A stretch of DNA of 64,000 nt from Isoetes taiwanensis (lineage: Eukaryota > Streptophyta > Lycopodiopsida > Isoetales > Isoetaceae), in NCBI GenBank assembly GCA_021234155.1, contig JAJEKV010000014.1:3861563-3925562 (forward strand). Reading direction: 5' to 3'. Of this stretch, positions 24,633 to 32,165 are shown one piece after another (within the stretch, counting starts at the first letter, position 1; each line of letters opens with the position of its first letter). Below the pieces are notes generated by a model. The model had not been told where the DNA came from, made no database searches, and saw nothing but the letters and a program-made list of their open reading frames with translations. A program made the position numbers and the translations under genes.

Positions 24633-26177
24633 CTATTCTTGAAATCGCCGGTAAGACGGGTTGTCCTCGAGAAACTTCTTTACTTGGGCTGTACCTACTG
24701 TACTTCCCAAGTTCCTGAGTATATCCCTTGCTGTTCCCCCTCGGATGGCGGATGCTAGCTCTTCCACCCGTCTATGGGAGGTATGAGCTGCTGTTACTGC
24801 CAACCTACCTTGTCGAAGGTGGGGTACTGCGAAGTCGAAGATGCCCAAGGCTGTTTTCCGCTTCACTAAAATGACATGGTCCACCTTTTCTGATAGGCGT
24901 GCGTGCATGCCAAATCCTGAAAGTGCTACCAAAGATCTGCCGCGACTTCCTCTCGCGTGGGCTGAAGCGCTTGTGAAATATTATTACCCTACCGTCTGTT
25001 AGGAGCGGAAGGTAATATTTGAGTGCTGCTCCCGGTACTCCTCCACGTGCCCCTGAGGTGCCCCTGTGCCTTGATGCATACTGGTCCACGGGTACTTGAA
25101 CTAATTCCTTGTAATCTTGGAAGAGCGTTCGTACACTTGTCAGGTTTGTGGCTCTCCCTTGGAATTTTGCTATCTGTTCTTGTGAGGAAGAAGACTCCCC
25201 TTGAAGTACTCTTGTTGTCTTCCCCCTTATTCCCATCTGCTCCCCGGTGCTATAAACTCCTCCTCCGTAGGAAGTTCTTCTGACATCATACCTCTGATAG
25301 TGCCGTAAGCTTCAATGTCCGAGATGGTGTGTCCTGTGTAAGTAGCTGCCTCTCGTATTTGTACCGGAAAATCTTCCGTTTCTTGGTCGATGAAGTCTTC
25401 TAGATCCGGCTGTTGCCGTAGGAGGTGAAGGAGTTCATCGACGCGGTAGCCTCTGTCCCTGCATTCGGGGAGGTTTTTGATGTCGTTTAGCAGCAAGTAT
25501 TCTTGTCCTTCGACTATGACTGGTGCTAGACTTGTTATTCCCAGCCCGATTGGTTGTGCAATCCTCGGGGTGGTCCTGTCAGCTTCGAAGCGGGTGATGT
25601 CTTGTTCGCTTCCCTGGCGTTCCTCCTCCTCTGGGTCCACCTCTATGTCATCTTAAACTTTCTGCTTCGGAGTCTTCACTCTCTTGGGATGCTTACGCTA
25701 TGGTCTCTTCGTACTCAAGCGGGGGCGTTAAATCCCGGCTTCCGTCCAAGGGTGTGACTTCTAGTGGCTGAATTGATGGTTCACCTATTACGGTTTTTAC
25801 GCCCCTATATACTAGATATAGCGCTAAGGTCAGTGTTGTAGGAGAAGAAGACTTTGCCATTGCTTGTTAGGGTCATGTAGGTTGGTAAGCGGTTGGTTCG
25901 GTTCCTCAATGCCTTGGCAATATTGGGTACATGATCGAGGGTCTGTTTGCAATCGCGGTCCTTGGTACAAAGTACCCTATGCATGGCGGTATCTTCTCGT
26001 AAGCTAGGAACAACTTTCTCTTGGAATTCCTGCAGGACTTGCTTTGGCGAGAAAGGATTGGAGTTCGTGGTTCTTGAAAGGTCAAATTCTTTTTGAAATA
26101 CTTGGAATACTATATTGACATCTACTTCGATGATGTGGGGGGGCGCTATACCAAGCCGATGAAGGCTTCAGAGCCAT
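24633..26177 (-). pseudogene. Gypsy-1 extra ORF of unknown function
   Basis: A second non-canonical gene between the H3-like gene and gag, about 500 codons with several frameshifts. The likely start is the ATG at 26177 in a strong GCCATGG context (MALKPSSAWYSAP). A G7 run at 26137-26143 then shifts the frame to EVDVNIVFQVFQKEF. Later pieces are an acidic region (DPEEEERQGSEQ, 25640-25227), a stretch with LLTDGRVIIFHKRF (25236-24805) and a C-terminal part ending NPSYRRFQE (24932-24633). I recognise no domain. It has its own upstream module like that of the H3-like gene, so it may be a separately transcribed accessory protein. Confidence 0.55.
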
Positions 26178-26300
26178 GGCGAAGAGCGTCTTTGCCGATG
26201 TCAAACGCAAACCGGGCGCTGACTAAGCTGAAAGATCGCCTCAATTGCGGGGAGCAGCGATTACGTGGTTGAGGCTTGGGGGTTATCTTGAGGGGATATA

Positions 26301-26442
26301 TATAGAATTTATGCCCTAAAATTTTTAGGGTTTCTAAAACTCCTGACATTTGGGATGAAGCTAATGTTTCTTGGTTAATTTGAGGCTCAAAGTGGCTTGC
26401 CTATAGTCTTAGGGTTCTAATGCAACAAATTTTGGTCGATTT
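26301..26442 (-). promoter_or_regulatory. Promoter-like module of extra ORF
   Basis: On the minus strand, in order: AAATCGACCAAA (26431-26442), the telo-box block AAACCCTAAAAAT (26321-26333) and a CATAAATTCTATATATA stretch (about 26298-26312), about 130 nt before the ATG at 26177. The H3-like gene has the same three blocks in the same order, with the first two close together. Telo-boxes are common in plant promoters of growth-related and histone genes. Promoter activity is inference. Confidence 0.45.
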
Positions 26443-26483
26443 GGGTATGTCTAGCTCAAGTTATGAACTTGGGAAGTTTGGGC

Positions 26484-26554
26484 GGCTCTAAGAGTCTTGT
26501 GGGGGGGGTGTTAGGTTGGGACCTAACTAGGCTCTGGCGCACTCTTGGAGTCAC
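26484..26554 (-). repeat. Paired leader motif, copy 4
   Basis: One of four copies of an approximately 68-nt motif with an outer stem (CTCTAAGAGT paired with ACTCTTGGAG) and an inner hairpin TTAGGT/ACCTAA. This copy lies between the H3-like gene and the extra ORF, upstream of the latter's promoter-like module. Confidence 0.75.
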
Positions 26555-26696
26555 TGGTGAAATTACTCCAATTGTTCCCAAAACTAATACTGTGCCTAAC
26601 GAATATACAATCTTAAACAACTATATATTTTATTATTCAAAATTTTATACATCGGATATGACCTGTTAGTTACAAAAAAAATTAATTTCCCTTATA

Positions 26697-27257
26697 TTAG
26701 TCCCTCCGCTTGATGTACTTAGCCAGTCTCATATCCTTTGGCTGAAGGGTGACTCTTTTCCCATGGAGAGTGCATGCTAATGAATCTTCAAAGTGCTGTA
26801 CAACCTCCATCTCTGCTGCTTCTTGTAAAGCGAGTAACATGTCGTTGGTTACTCGCTTGTTGGGGTCGAACTCCCACAAAATTTCTCGGACAAACCTCTG
26901 GAATGCTGCCCTCGGGATGAGGAATCCGTAGCTCCTTTGGAAGTGCTTGATTTCCCGCAAGGCTCTGGCAAAAGGGGAGTCTTGGGATCTCTTCATAGGC
27001 TTCTTGGGGGGTTCCGGTAGCTCTGGCGGGGGTTTGAGCTGGAATGCTTCCCGAGTTGGCCTCCCTCCTTCGGCGGTTTGACCTGTTTTTCTTCGTAGTA
27101 GGCTGCGTAGTCTTCGTGCATCTTCTTGTATATTTTGTAATCTGCTAACTCTTTCTTGTACCTCCTCTCTGGTCCTAAGGTGTACGAGTCTCGGGCGGTT
27201 TTGGTTGCTTTCTTCCCGGCTGCCTTCTCTGCATCTAGCTTCTTTGCTTCTTGCCAT
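26697..27257 (-). CDS. Histone H3/CENH3-like fold in gypsy-1
   Basis: A 186-codon frame on the same strand as gag and pol. Residues 97-186 form a complete H3-type histone fold: the alpha-N helix (ALREIKHFQRS, 99-109), the start of alpha-1 (LIPRAAFQRFVREI, 113-126), loop 1, alpha-2 (LLALQEAAE, 141-149), then HFEDSLACTLHGKRVTLQPKD (155-175) and alpha-3 with LAKYIKRRD. LIPxAxF and LLALQEAAE are more like plant CENH3 than canonical H3 (LIRKLPF, VAALQEAAE), but loop 1 is not longer than in canonical H3. Residues 1-96 are a charged tail starting MARSKEAR. The Met at 27257 overlaps the stop of the upstream frame (TGATG); the G8 run at 27282-27289 suggests instead that both frames were once one. It is probably the C-terminal part of the protein starting at 27904. 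Confidence 0.88.
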   Translation of the reverse strand: MARSKEARCREGSREESNQNRPRLVHLRTREEVQERVSRLQNIQEDARRLRSLLRRKTGQTAEGGRPTREAFQLKPPPELPEPPKKPMKRSQDSPFARALREIKHFQRSYGFLIPRAAFQRFVREILWEFDPNKRVTNDMLLALQEAAEMEVVQHFEDSLACTLHGKRVTLQPKDMRLAKYIKRRD

Positions 27258-27770
27258 CACAGAATGGTGGGGAACCTTGGCGGGGGGGGTAGGTTAATCT
27301 GTGTCTCAACTGTGTTTGGAGTTGGGCTTGGCTCTTCCTCGCGGGTTTCCCTCTGTTTCAGGTTGAGGGTTAGAGGCTGCTTTCTTTGTGAGGATTCTCC
27401 CGTTCGAAGGGTTGCCTCAAGAATCTTGCTATATCGGCCAGGTCTCCTCCTCAGGCGATGTTGGGGATTGTTAAGCCGGGTTGGCTCGTTTATAGATCGC
27501 CCGACCGGGGTTCTTCTCTTCTTTTTTGGGGGTTCTTGGGTCATTACCCTTTTTCCTTTGGGGTCGGGGGTCCTCTCTGTTCTTGGTTCTTTGTTCCCGC
27601 CATTGGTGCGTCTTACGGTTACGCAACCTCCTCATCACATTCGTTCTCGCTTTCTCCTCCTTCCTCTTGGCTCTTTCTTCTCTTCTTCTTGCCTTTTCCT
27701 CTTTCTTCTTGGCCTTTTCTTCTTTCCTCTTTGCCTTTTCTTCTTTCCTCCGCCTCCTCTCCAAATTCAC
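27257..27770 (-). pseudogene. Lys/Arg/Glu-rich linker of H3-like gene
   Basis: Two overlapping frames (27770-27471 and 27544-27257) connect the H3-type tail to the histone fold. The first is a KEEKAKRKEEKA-type repeat, probably helical. The second is rich in Arg and Pro (PPKKKRRTP, LPPPPRFP) with a possible nuclear localisation run. Neither frame resembles a known domain. Frame changes near 27768, between 27544 and 27471, and at the G8 run at 27282-27289 separate what was probably one continuous tail of about 300 residues. Confidence 0.6.
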
Positions 27771-27904
27771 GTAATACCTAGGCGCCTCTCCATGTCGCCC
27801 GGTTTTTTGTCGGCATCTTTGAGCTTACGTTCACCTTGAGCACTTGAGCGGCCGGGCCTATCTTCCTTCTTTGGCTTACGGGCGGTTTGTTTGGTCCTAG
27901 CCAT
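27767..27904 (-). CDS. H3 N-terminal tail ORF of gypsy-1
   Basis: The ATG at 27904 opens a 45-codon frame beginning MARTKQTARKPKKEDRPGR. The first ten residues are identical to the canonical histone H3 amino terminus, including the positions of Arg2, Lys4, Arg8 and Lys9; Ser10 is replaced by Pro. The frame stops at TGA 27769-27767, but a shift by one base continues into the Lys/Arg-rich linker and on to the histone fold. With that fold 500 bp downstream on the same strand, chance identity is very unlikely. It is probably the start of one captured, tail-expanded H3 gene. Plant CENH3 proteins also commonly start MARTK. Confidence 0.82.
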   Translation of the reverse strand: MARTKQTARKPKKEDRPGRSSAQGERKLKDADKKPGDMERRLGIT

Positions 27905-28008
27905 TTATGCGACGGCAAATCGATTTGGAGCGAGGCCAAAAGATCGGCTAATGAGAAGGAGCTCGTGGAAGCACGGAGAAACCTAAAAAAATGATCCTAT
28001 GTCCCGTA

Positions 28009-28044
28009 ATTTATAGGGTTGGATTTTTAGGGTTTGGTCGATTT
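28009..28044 (-). promoter_or_regulatory. Promoter-like module of H3-like gene
   Basis: On the minus strand: AAATCGACCAAA (28033-28044), overlapping AAACCCTAAAAATCC (telo-box, about 28021-28035), then CCTATAAATT (28009-28018), about 110 nt before the ATG at 27904. The matching module upstream of the extra ORF suggests duplicated promoters within the element. Confidence 0.45.
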
Positions 28045-28128
28045 AATCTTCTGGTGGTTTTGCCGGCAAAAGTCTCCCTGTCTTTGGGCTTAAATTGGGG
28101 TCTTGTTTGGTGTTTGCTTCCTCGAATG

Positions 28129-28196
28129 GCTCTAAGAGTCTTGAGGAGGGGTGTTAGGTTGGGACCTAACTAGGCTCTGGCGCACTCTTGGAGTCG
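28129..28196 (-). repeat. Paired leader motif, copy 3
   Basis: The copy nearest upstream of the H3-like gene. Outer stem CTCTAAGAGT/ACTCTTGGAG and inner hairpin TTAGGT-tggg-ACCTAA. It lies just before the H3 promoter-like module in element orientation. Confidence 0.75.
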
Positions 28197-28339
28197 TCGG
28201 CCTTCTCTGCTCCAACACACCCAATTTACACAATTTACATGCTGTTACTCCCTAATTTAAGCATTTTAAGCAGGATCCTATCATTACTTTGACCCTTTTT
28301 ATTAATTTACGTTTAATTTTAAGGGTCACTTTTGGGGAT

Positions 28340-28406
28340 GACTCTAAGAGTCTTGTGGGAGGGGTGTTAGGTTGGGACCTAACTATGCTCTGGCACTCTT
28401 GGAGTC
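28340..28406 (-). repeat. Paired leader motif, copy 2
   Basis: The same outer and inner pairing (GACTCTAAGAGT/ACTCTTGGAGTC; TTAGGT/ACCTAA). It starts 211 bp from copy 3 and 214 bp from copy 1, although the sequence between copies is not similar. Confidence 0.75.
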
Positions 28407-28553
28407 AGCTGCCAAAAAGTGACTTGTACTTAATGTTTTTCGATGTTTTAACATACAATTCTAGCTATTTCGAACTCTTTTGATCGGGATTTCATCTTTT
28501 ATTTTACCATTTGGAGTTCCTAAGGTCAAGTTCTAGGGTTTATATGGGGTGAC

Positions 28554-28621
28554 GACTCTAAGAGTGCGCGAAAGGGCCATTAGGTCTGAACCTAACATGC
28601 TCCGGGCGCACTCTTGGAGTC
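28554..28621 (-). repeat. Paired leader motif, copy 1
   Basis: The copy nearest the primer binding site. Its outer stem is longer: AAGAGTGCGC pairs perfectly with GCGCACTCTT. The inner stem TTAGGT/ACCTAA is kept although the loop changed from TGGG to CTGA. A CCATATAAACCCTA stretch (TATA plus telo-box) follows it on the minus strand. Confidence 0.75.
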
Positions 28622-28811
28622 ATTGGCCAAAAGTGCTATTTCGATTGTTTATTCTATCCTACCTATGTTCTCTACTTATCTTAATCTTAGATAATTACTA
28701 TCTCTACCCCGGGAGAAAAAATTTTTCCCGCTACTCGAGGTTTGAGGGTCCTATCAAGTTAGTACTACTGGGAGCATGGTCAGTGCTTTGCTCTTGGTCT
28801 CCAAGAACATT

Positions 28812-28823
28812 GCTCTGATACCA
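28812..28823 (-). promoter_or_regulatory. Gypsy-1 primer binding site (tRNA-iMet)
   Basis: On the minus strand TGGTATCAGAGC lies one base after the 5' LTR. This is the standard complement of the initiator tRNA-Met 3' end used for minus-strand priming, and it fixes the element's orientation and LTR border. A short hairpin, TCTTGG...CCAAGA, follows immediately and is shared with the element at 63288. Confidence 0.92.
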
Positions 28824-28824
28824 C

Positions 28825-30496
28825 TGTGACGTCCCCTACTCGCATACGGTGCACTCACCGTACACAAACAGGAGTTCTTCCCCCATACCAGCTCCATGCC
28901 GATACAGGGCCCTTCACATAACACTGCAACCGTGGCCGGGTTCCAAAGTGGGAAGAGTGAAAGGGTCATTGTACCCCGCCTCCCTCGGGGCCTACCTAGC
29001 TGCGAAGCGTAAACATACATGTCGAGTAGCACATACATCAACATCATATGACCATCACGGGATGGTCCTCCACATATCTGCATAGGCAAAGATCAAAGAC
29101 ATCACATAGGAAATCCTACCCAAGGATCGGACTCGGGGGATGACCCGGCGGCTTGGGTCTCCGAGTTCATTGCAGCATGAATTCATGGCAATGGATTTGG
29201 CTGGCATATGAACATGGCTTAAGGTTGTCCACTCCATCCGCCCCTCACATGCGCACTTTTGCGAGGGGTCCGAAAAGTGTCGGGGCTCGATCAGAGCCCA
29301 CGGATGCATAGCCAAGAGGGCTACTCCGGGCTCATCTTCCCGGTTCCGGGGGGCGGTGTAGGGATCACTCCCTCCGCAGATCTACATGCTTGACTCAAGG
29401 TGGCTAGAGGGCCACCGCCTGTGTTCGACCGAACCTCCACCGGAAGGTGAACACCACCCCACGGGTGTCGAGCCCATGCCTTGCCCGCACGCAGCGGGCA
29501 AGCCATTGGACCTAGCCACAATGGTTCCGTGTAGGCCTTACACACCGGAGGAACCGCTTCATGAGTCGGGACATGAACCTCCTTTTCAGCCCGGTCCCGC
29601 CCCTTCACCCACATCCCTGTGGCTCTTGCGCCACAGCCGAATCTACAAGCAGTGCTAGAGAGGCTACTCTAGGAGCATCAACTACAAAGCTTTAGGGTCT
29701 CTACCCCCTTCCCAATACAAGGAGTTCATAGAGATACATCATTCATATACATCACGGAAGAACTAAAGAACAAGATCTAACCTACAACATAGAGTTAGGT
29801 TCTTTAGTTAGAATCTGCTATCTAGAGATCCGGATGGTCATTCTAATAGGCTAAACCTCTTTGATTCAATGACTAAAATAGGGTTTAGACTATCTAATTG
29901 GCCAAATACCGATCCTTGAGGGGCTCCCCGACCGAGCTCGACCATCATCCTGAAAACGCCAATCTAGAGAAACTAAGGATGCAACTCTCCTAGTCCGAAG
30001 TTCGATGGGATTTGGTTTTGGTACTGAGGCAGCCAAAACAGAGTCCCTAAGCCCTAAAATCTAAAATTGGGCTAGTTAGGGTTTCCTACCCTATATAGAC
30101 AAGGGAGTTAGCTAGGGTTTCCAATTATCCCCTTTGGCATGTGGGATAATTGGAAATGGGCCCACTTGCCTTTAAGGGCTAGGTGGCCAAATGTGCACAC
30201 ATGGAAATGTGTGCCCACATTAATGTGTACATTGGAAAATGTGCACATTAATTGCACCTATGGGTGTGGCCCACTTGGCATGAAGTGTCCACTTGGAAAT
30301 GTGTGCCCACATTAATGTGTACATTGGAAAATGTGCACATTAATAGTTGCACATATTTCTGGCAAGTTGCCCCCTAGGGCTACTCACCTGGCTACACGCT
30401 AGCGTACGTTAGGCGGGAGGCGGTAATGGCGTGGCGACGCGATGTCAAGGTATCGATCACGCCCCGGGCCGTATCTCGTGGCTTTGAACGCCACAA
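28825..30496 (-). repeat. Gypsy-1 5' LTR
   Basis: Collinear with 17129-18779. It ends near GAACGCCACA on the plus strand at 30495-30496. It carries the same internal GTGTGCCCACATTAAT repeats and the CTATATAG/telo-box stretch. Transcription of the genomic RNA would start inside it. Confidence 0.9.
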
Positions 30497-30501
30497 GATC
30501 A

Positions 30502-30759
30502 TATGCCGCCTTTAAAATCCACGCGAAACAAAGAATACAAGTCACGCGTGCATTGCGGCTAGTTTCCATAAGAATTCTGAGAGTAAAAATATGGTCAATC
30601 GTGGAGTGGGCAGGGCGAAAACCTGCCTGGCCAACTGCACGTACTCCAGTTTCCTCAGCCCACTGCGTTAACTTCTTCTCCAGCACACCTACTAGAAGTT
30701 TTGCGAGTAATGGGCTCACCATGATTATACGGTAGTTGGTGGAGTCATCCCTACTTCCC
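30502..30759 (-). mobile_element. LINE-A segment 2: RT finger region
   Basis: Encodes NYRIIMVSPLLAKLLVGVLEKKLTQW, GFRPAHSTIDHIFTLR and, after a small frame change, the KAAYD block, which are early reverse transcriptase motifs. The reading continues across gypsy-1 into TVPRD at 17128. On the other side it is cut by the truncated LINE copy at 30760. Confidence 0.85.
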
Positions 30760-30996
30760 GTCCTGCGGATTTCGGCCGTCAGACTTGCTCTTCGGGGGCA
30801 TGGTATTTGAGAGCCTACTGTTAGGGTTTTTCCTCTCAAGTGGGGGTTTTTTCATCCCGGTAGTAGGGTTCTACTGTACAGTTACATTATTTGTTTTTGG
30901 TGTTGGGGTTTTTGGCTTTTTTGCCTGTTCTCTGTACCGTCTCATAGGCCTCTGGCCTCCGTGGACGTTAAAATAAACTTCCTTCCTTCCTTCCTT
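30760..30996 (+). mobile_element. 5'-truncated LINE copy inside LINE-A
   Basis: About 237 bp, nearly the reverse complement of 5479-5720 in LINE-B: the end of ORF2, the 3' UTR with GGGGGTTTTTTCATCCCGG, and a (TTCC)n tail at 30980-30996. It sits in the reverse transcriptase of LINE-A in the opposite orientation, between the VTPIHK codons and the NYRIIMVS codons. A clear target-site duplication was not found. Confidence 0.8.
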
Positions 30997-32042
30997 ATGA
31001 ATAGGGGTAACCTTGCTAACCATCCATTCCTGTGGGAGGCCCTCTCTAATGGCCTGATTGATTATCACTGTCAAATGCCCTAACAAAGATGGTCCACCCC
31101 ATTTCAGCAACTCGGCCTGAAGTCCATGCAAGTCCTTTGCTTTACCATTAGCAAGATGTCTAAGACCCTGGTGGATGTCCTCCTCTGAAAGCTGTAGCGT
31201 TTCTCCTAGCTGATCTGGTACCTCAGCGATCGCTCCTGGGGGGTCATACAACTCCTCCAACTGTTGTCTCCACTGGTCTGAGGTAACATTGTCAGGTGGT
31301 TGATGCCTCTTATACAGCACTCTACGCCAAAAGGCTTTTGGCTCTGTCATCAGCAGATCAAACATGCGCTGCTGATTTTCTGCAATATACCGATGCTTTT
31401 TGGATTTCAAGAATGCCTTATAGTCCCTAATGGTCTGTTGCCGGAGCTGTGGATCTAAAATGGGGCATAGCTGACTCTTTAGAGCCTTACATTCGGCGTC
31501 AAACCAGGGGTTCTGAGGGAATTGCGCAGTGTCCCTTCGCGGTGGCTTTCTTGCTGCAAAGCATTCACTACTGCGAATAAGGCCTTCACCAATCACTCAC
31601 ACTTATCATGCAATGTATAGAGGGCATCAATCCCTTGTAGCTCACGTAGAAGCGCAACCTCATATTCTGCTTGCTTGCGATAATTCGGGGTGTATCCCAA
31701 ACCCCGAGAGCGTCTATCCTGTGGCCACGCCACTGAGTATCTCCAATCCAAAGTGACATAAAGTGGATAATGGTCTGACAAAGTCTCTTCATCTCTTGTT
31801 CTTGTGCCTGTCGCGAAATCTCTAATCATATCAAGTTCTGGCACTGGAGCTAGGAGATAGTCCACCACGCTGGCTCCACCATCGCATATGTCGCTTCTGC
31901 AAGTAAAGCCCCCTGATCGCAGCCATCTGAGCATACCATTGCAGATCACCATGTCAAAGATCTGGCAGAGCTGGACCAACTCTTTTCCAAAGGCTCTAGA
32001 GACTGTATCATGGGACCGTCTTGCATGCTGGGGCGCACCTGT
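30997..32042 (-). mobile_element. LINE-A segment 3: endonuclease end, RT start
   Basis: In element order: the end of the endonuclease (ICNGMLRWLRSGGFTC, GGASVVDYLLAP, LSDHYPLYVTLDW), a linker of about 200 residues (PKAFWRRVLYKRHQPP), then the start of reverse transcriptase (AKDLHGLQAELLKWGG, VTPIHK). The SDH triad residues of an apurinic-type endonuclease are visible. The segment ends at 32042 where gypsy-2 is inserted. Confidence 0.85.
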
Positions 32043-32165
32043 TGTGACGTTCCACGTATTTATATGGTATACGTATAAATATACTGACATGTCACACAGT
32101 AAAGATACGCCACCATGGGGTATTTTAACCTAGGGGGGAATTAATAAAGGGGTCATTAAAGGTTG
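32043..32165 (+). repeat. Gypsy-2 5' LTR remnant
   Basis: Starts TGTGACGTTCCAC and matches 41332-41452 with about five substitutions and a 2-bp length difference by eye. It breaks off at AAAGGTT and continues directly as reverse transcriptase sequence. Confidence 0.88.

Larger units (their letters stand above)
17129..30496 (-). mobile_element. Gypsy-1: 13.4-kb chromovirus with H3-like gene
   Basis: An LTR retrotransposon on the minus strand. Its LTRs are at 28825-30496 (5') and 17129-18779 (3'), with terminal TGTGACG...CGTCACA-type ends. In element order it has a primer binding site, a leader with paired motifs, an H3-like gene, a second extra gene, gag, protease-RT-RNase H, integrase with chromodomain, and a polypurine tract. 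It is inserted in the reverse transcriptase of LINE-A, between codons for AAYD and TVPRD. The flanks TATCA (17124-17128) and GATCA (30497-30501) are a 4/5-matching 5-bp target-site duplication. The two LTRs differ by many small changes, so the copy is not recent. Confidence 0.9.

Noticed and set aside
24633-26177. Other core histones (H2A, H2B, H4) in the second extra ORF
   Set aside because: I compared its pieces by eye with the signature stretches of these histones and saw no match; only the neighbouring gene is histone-like.
27156-27839. Plus-strand frame of 227 codons rich in Phe/Leu/Ser
   Set aside because: Antisense of the Lys/Arg/Glu-rich linker; the hydrophobic look is a mirror of AAG/GAG codons.
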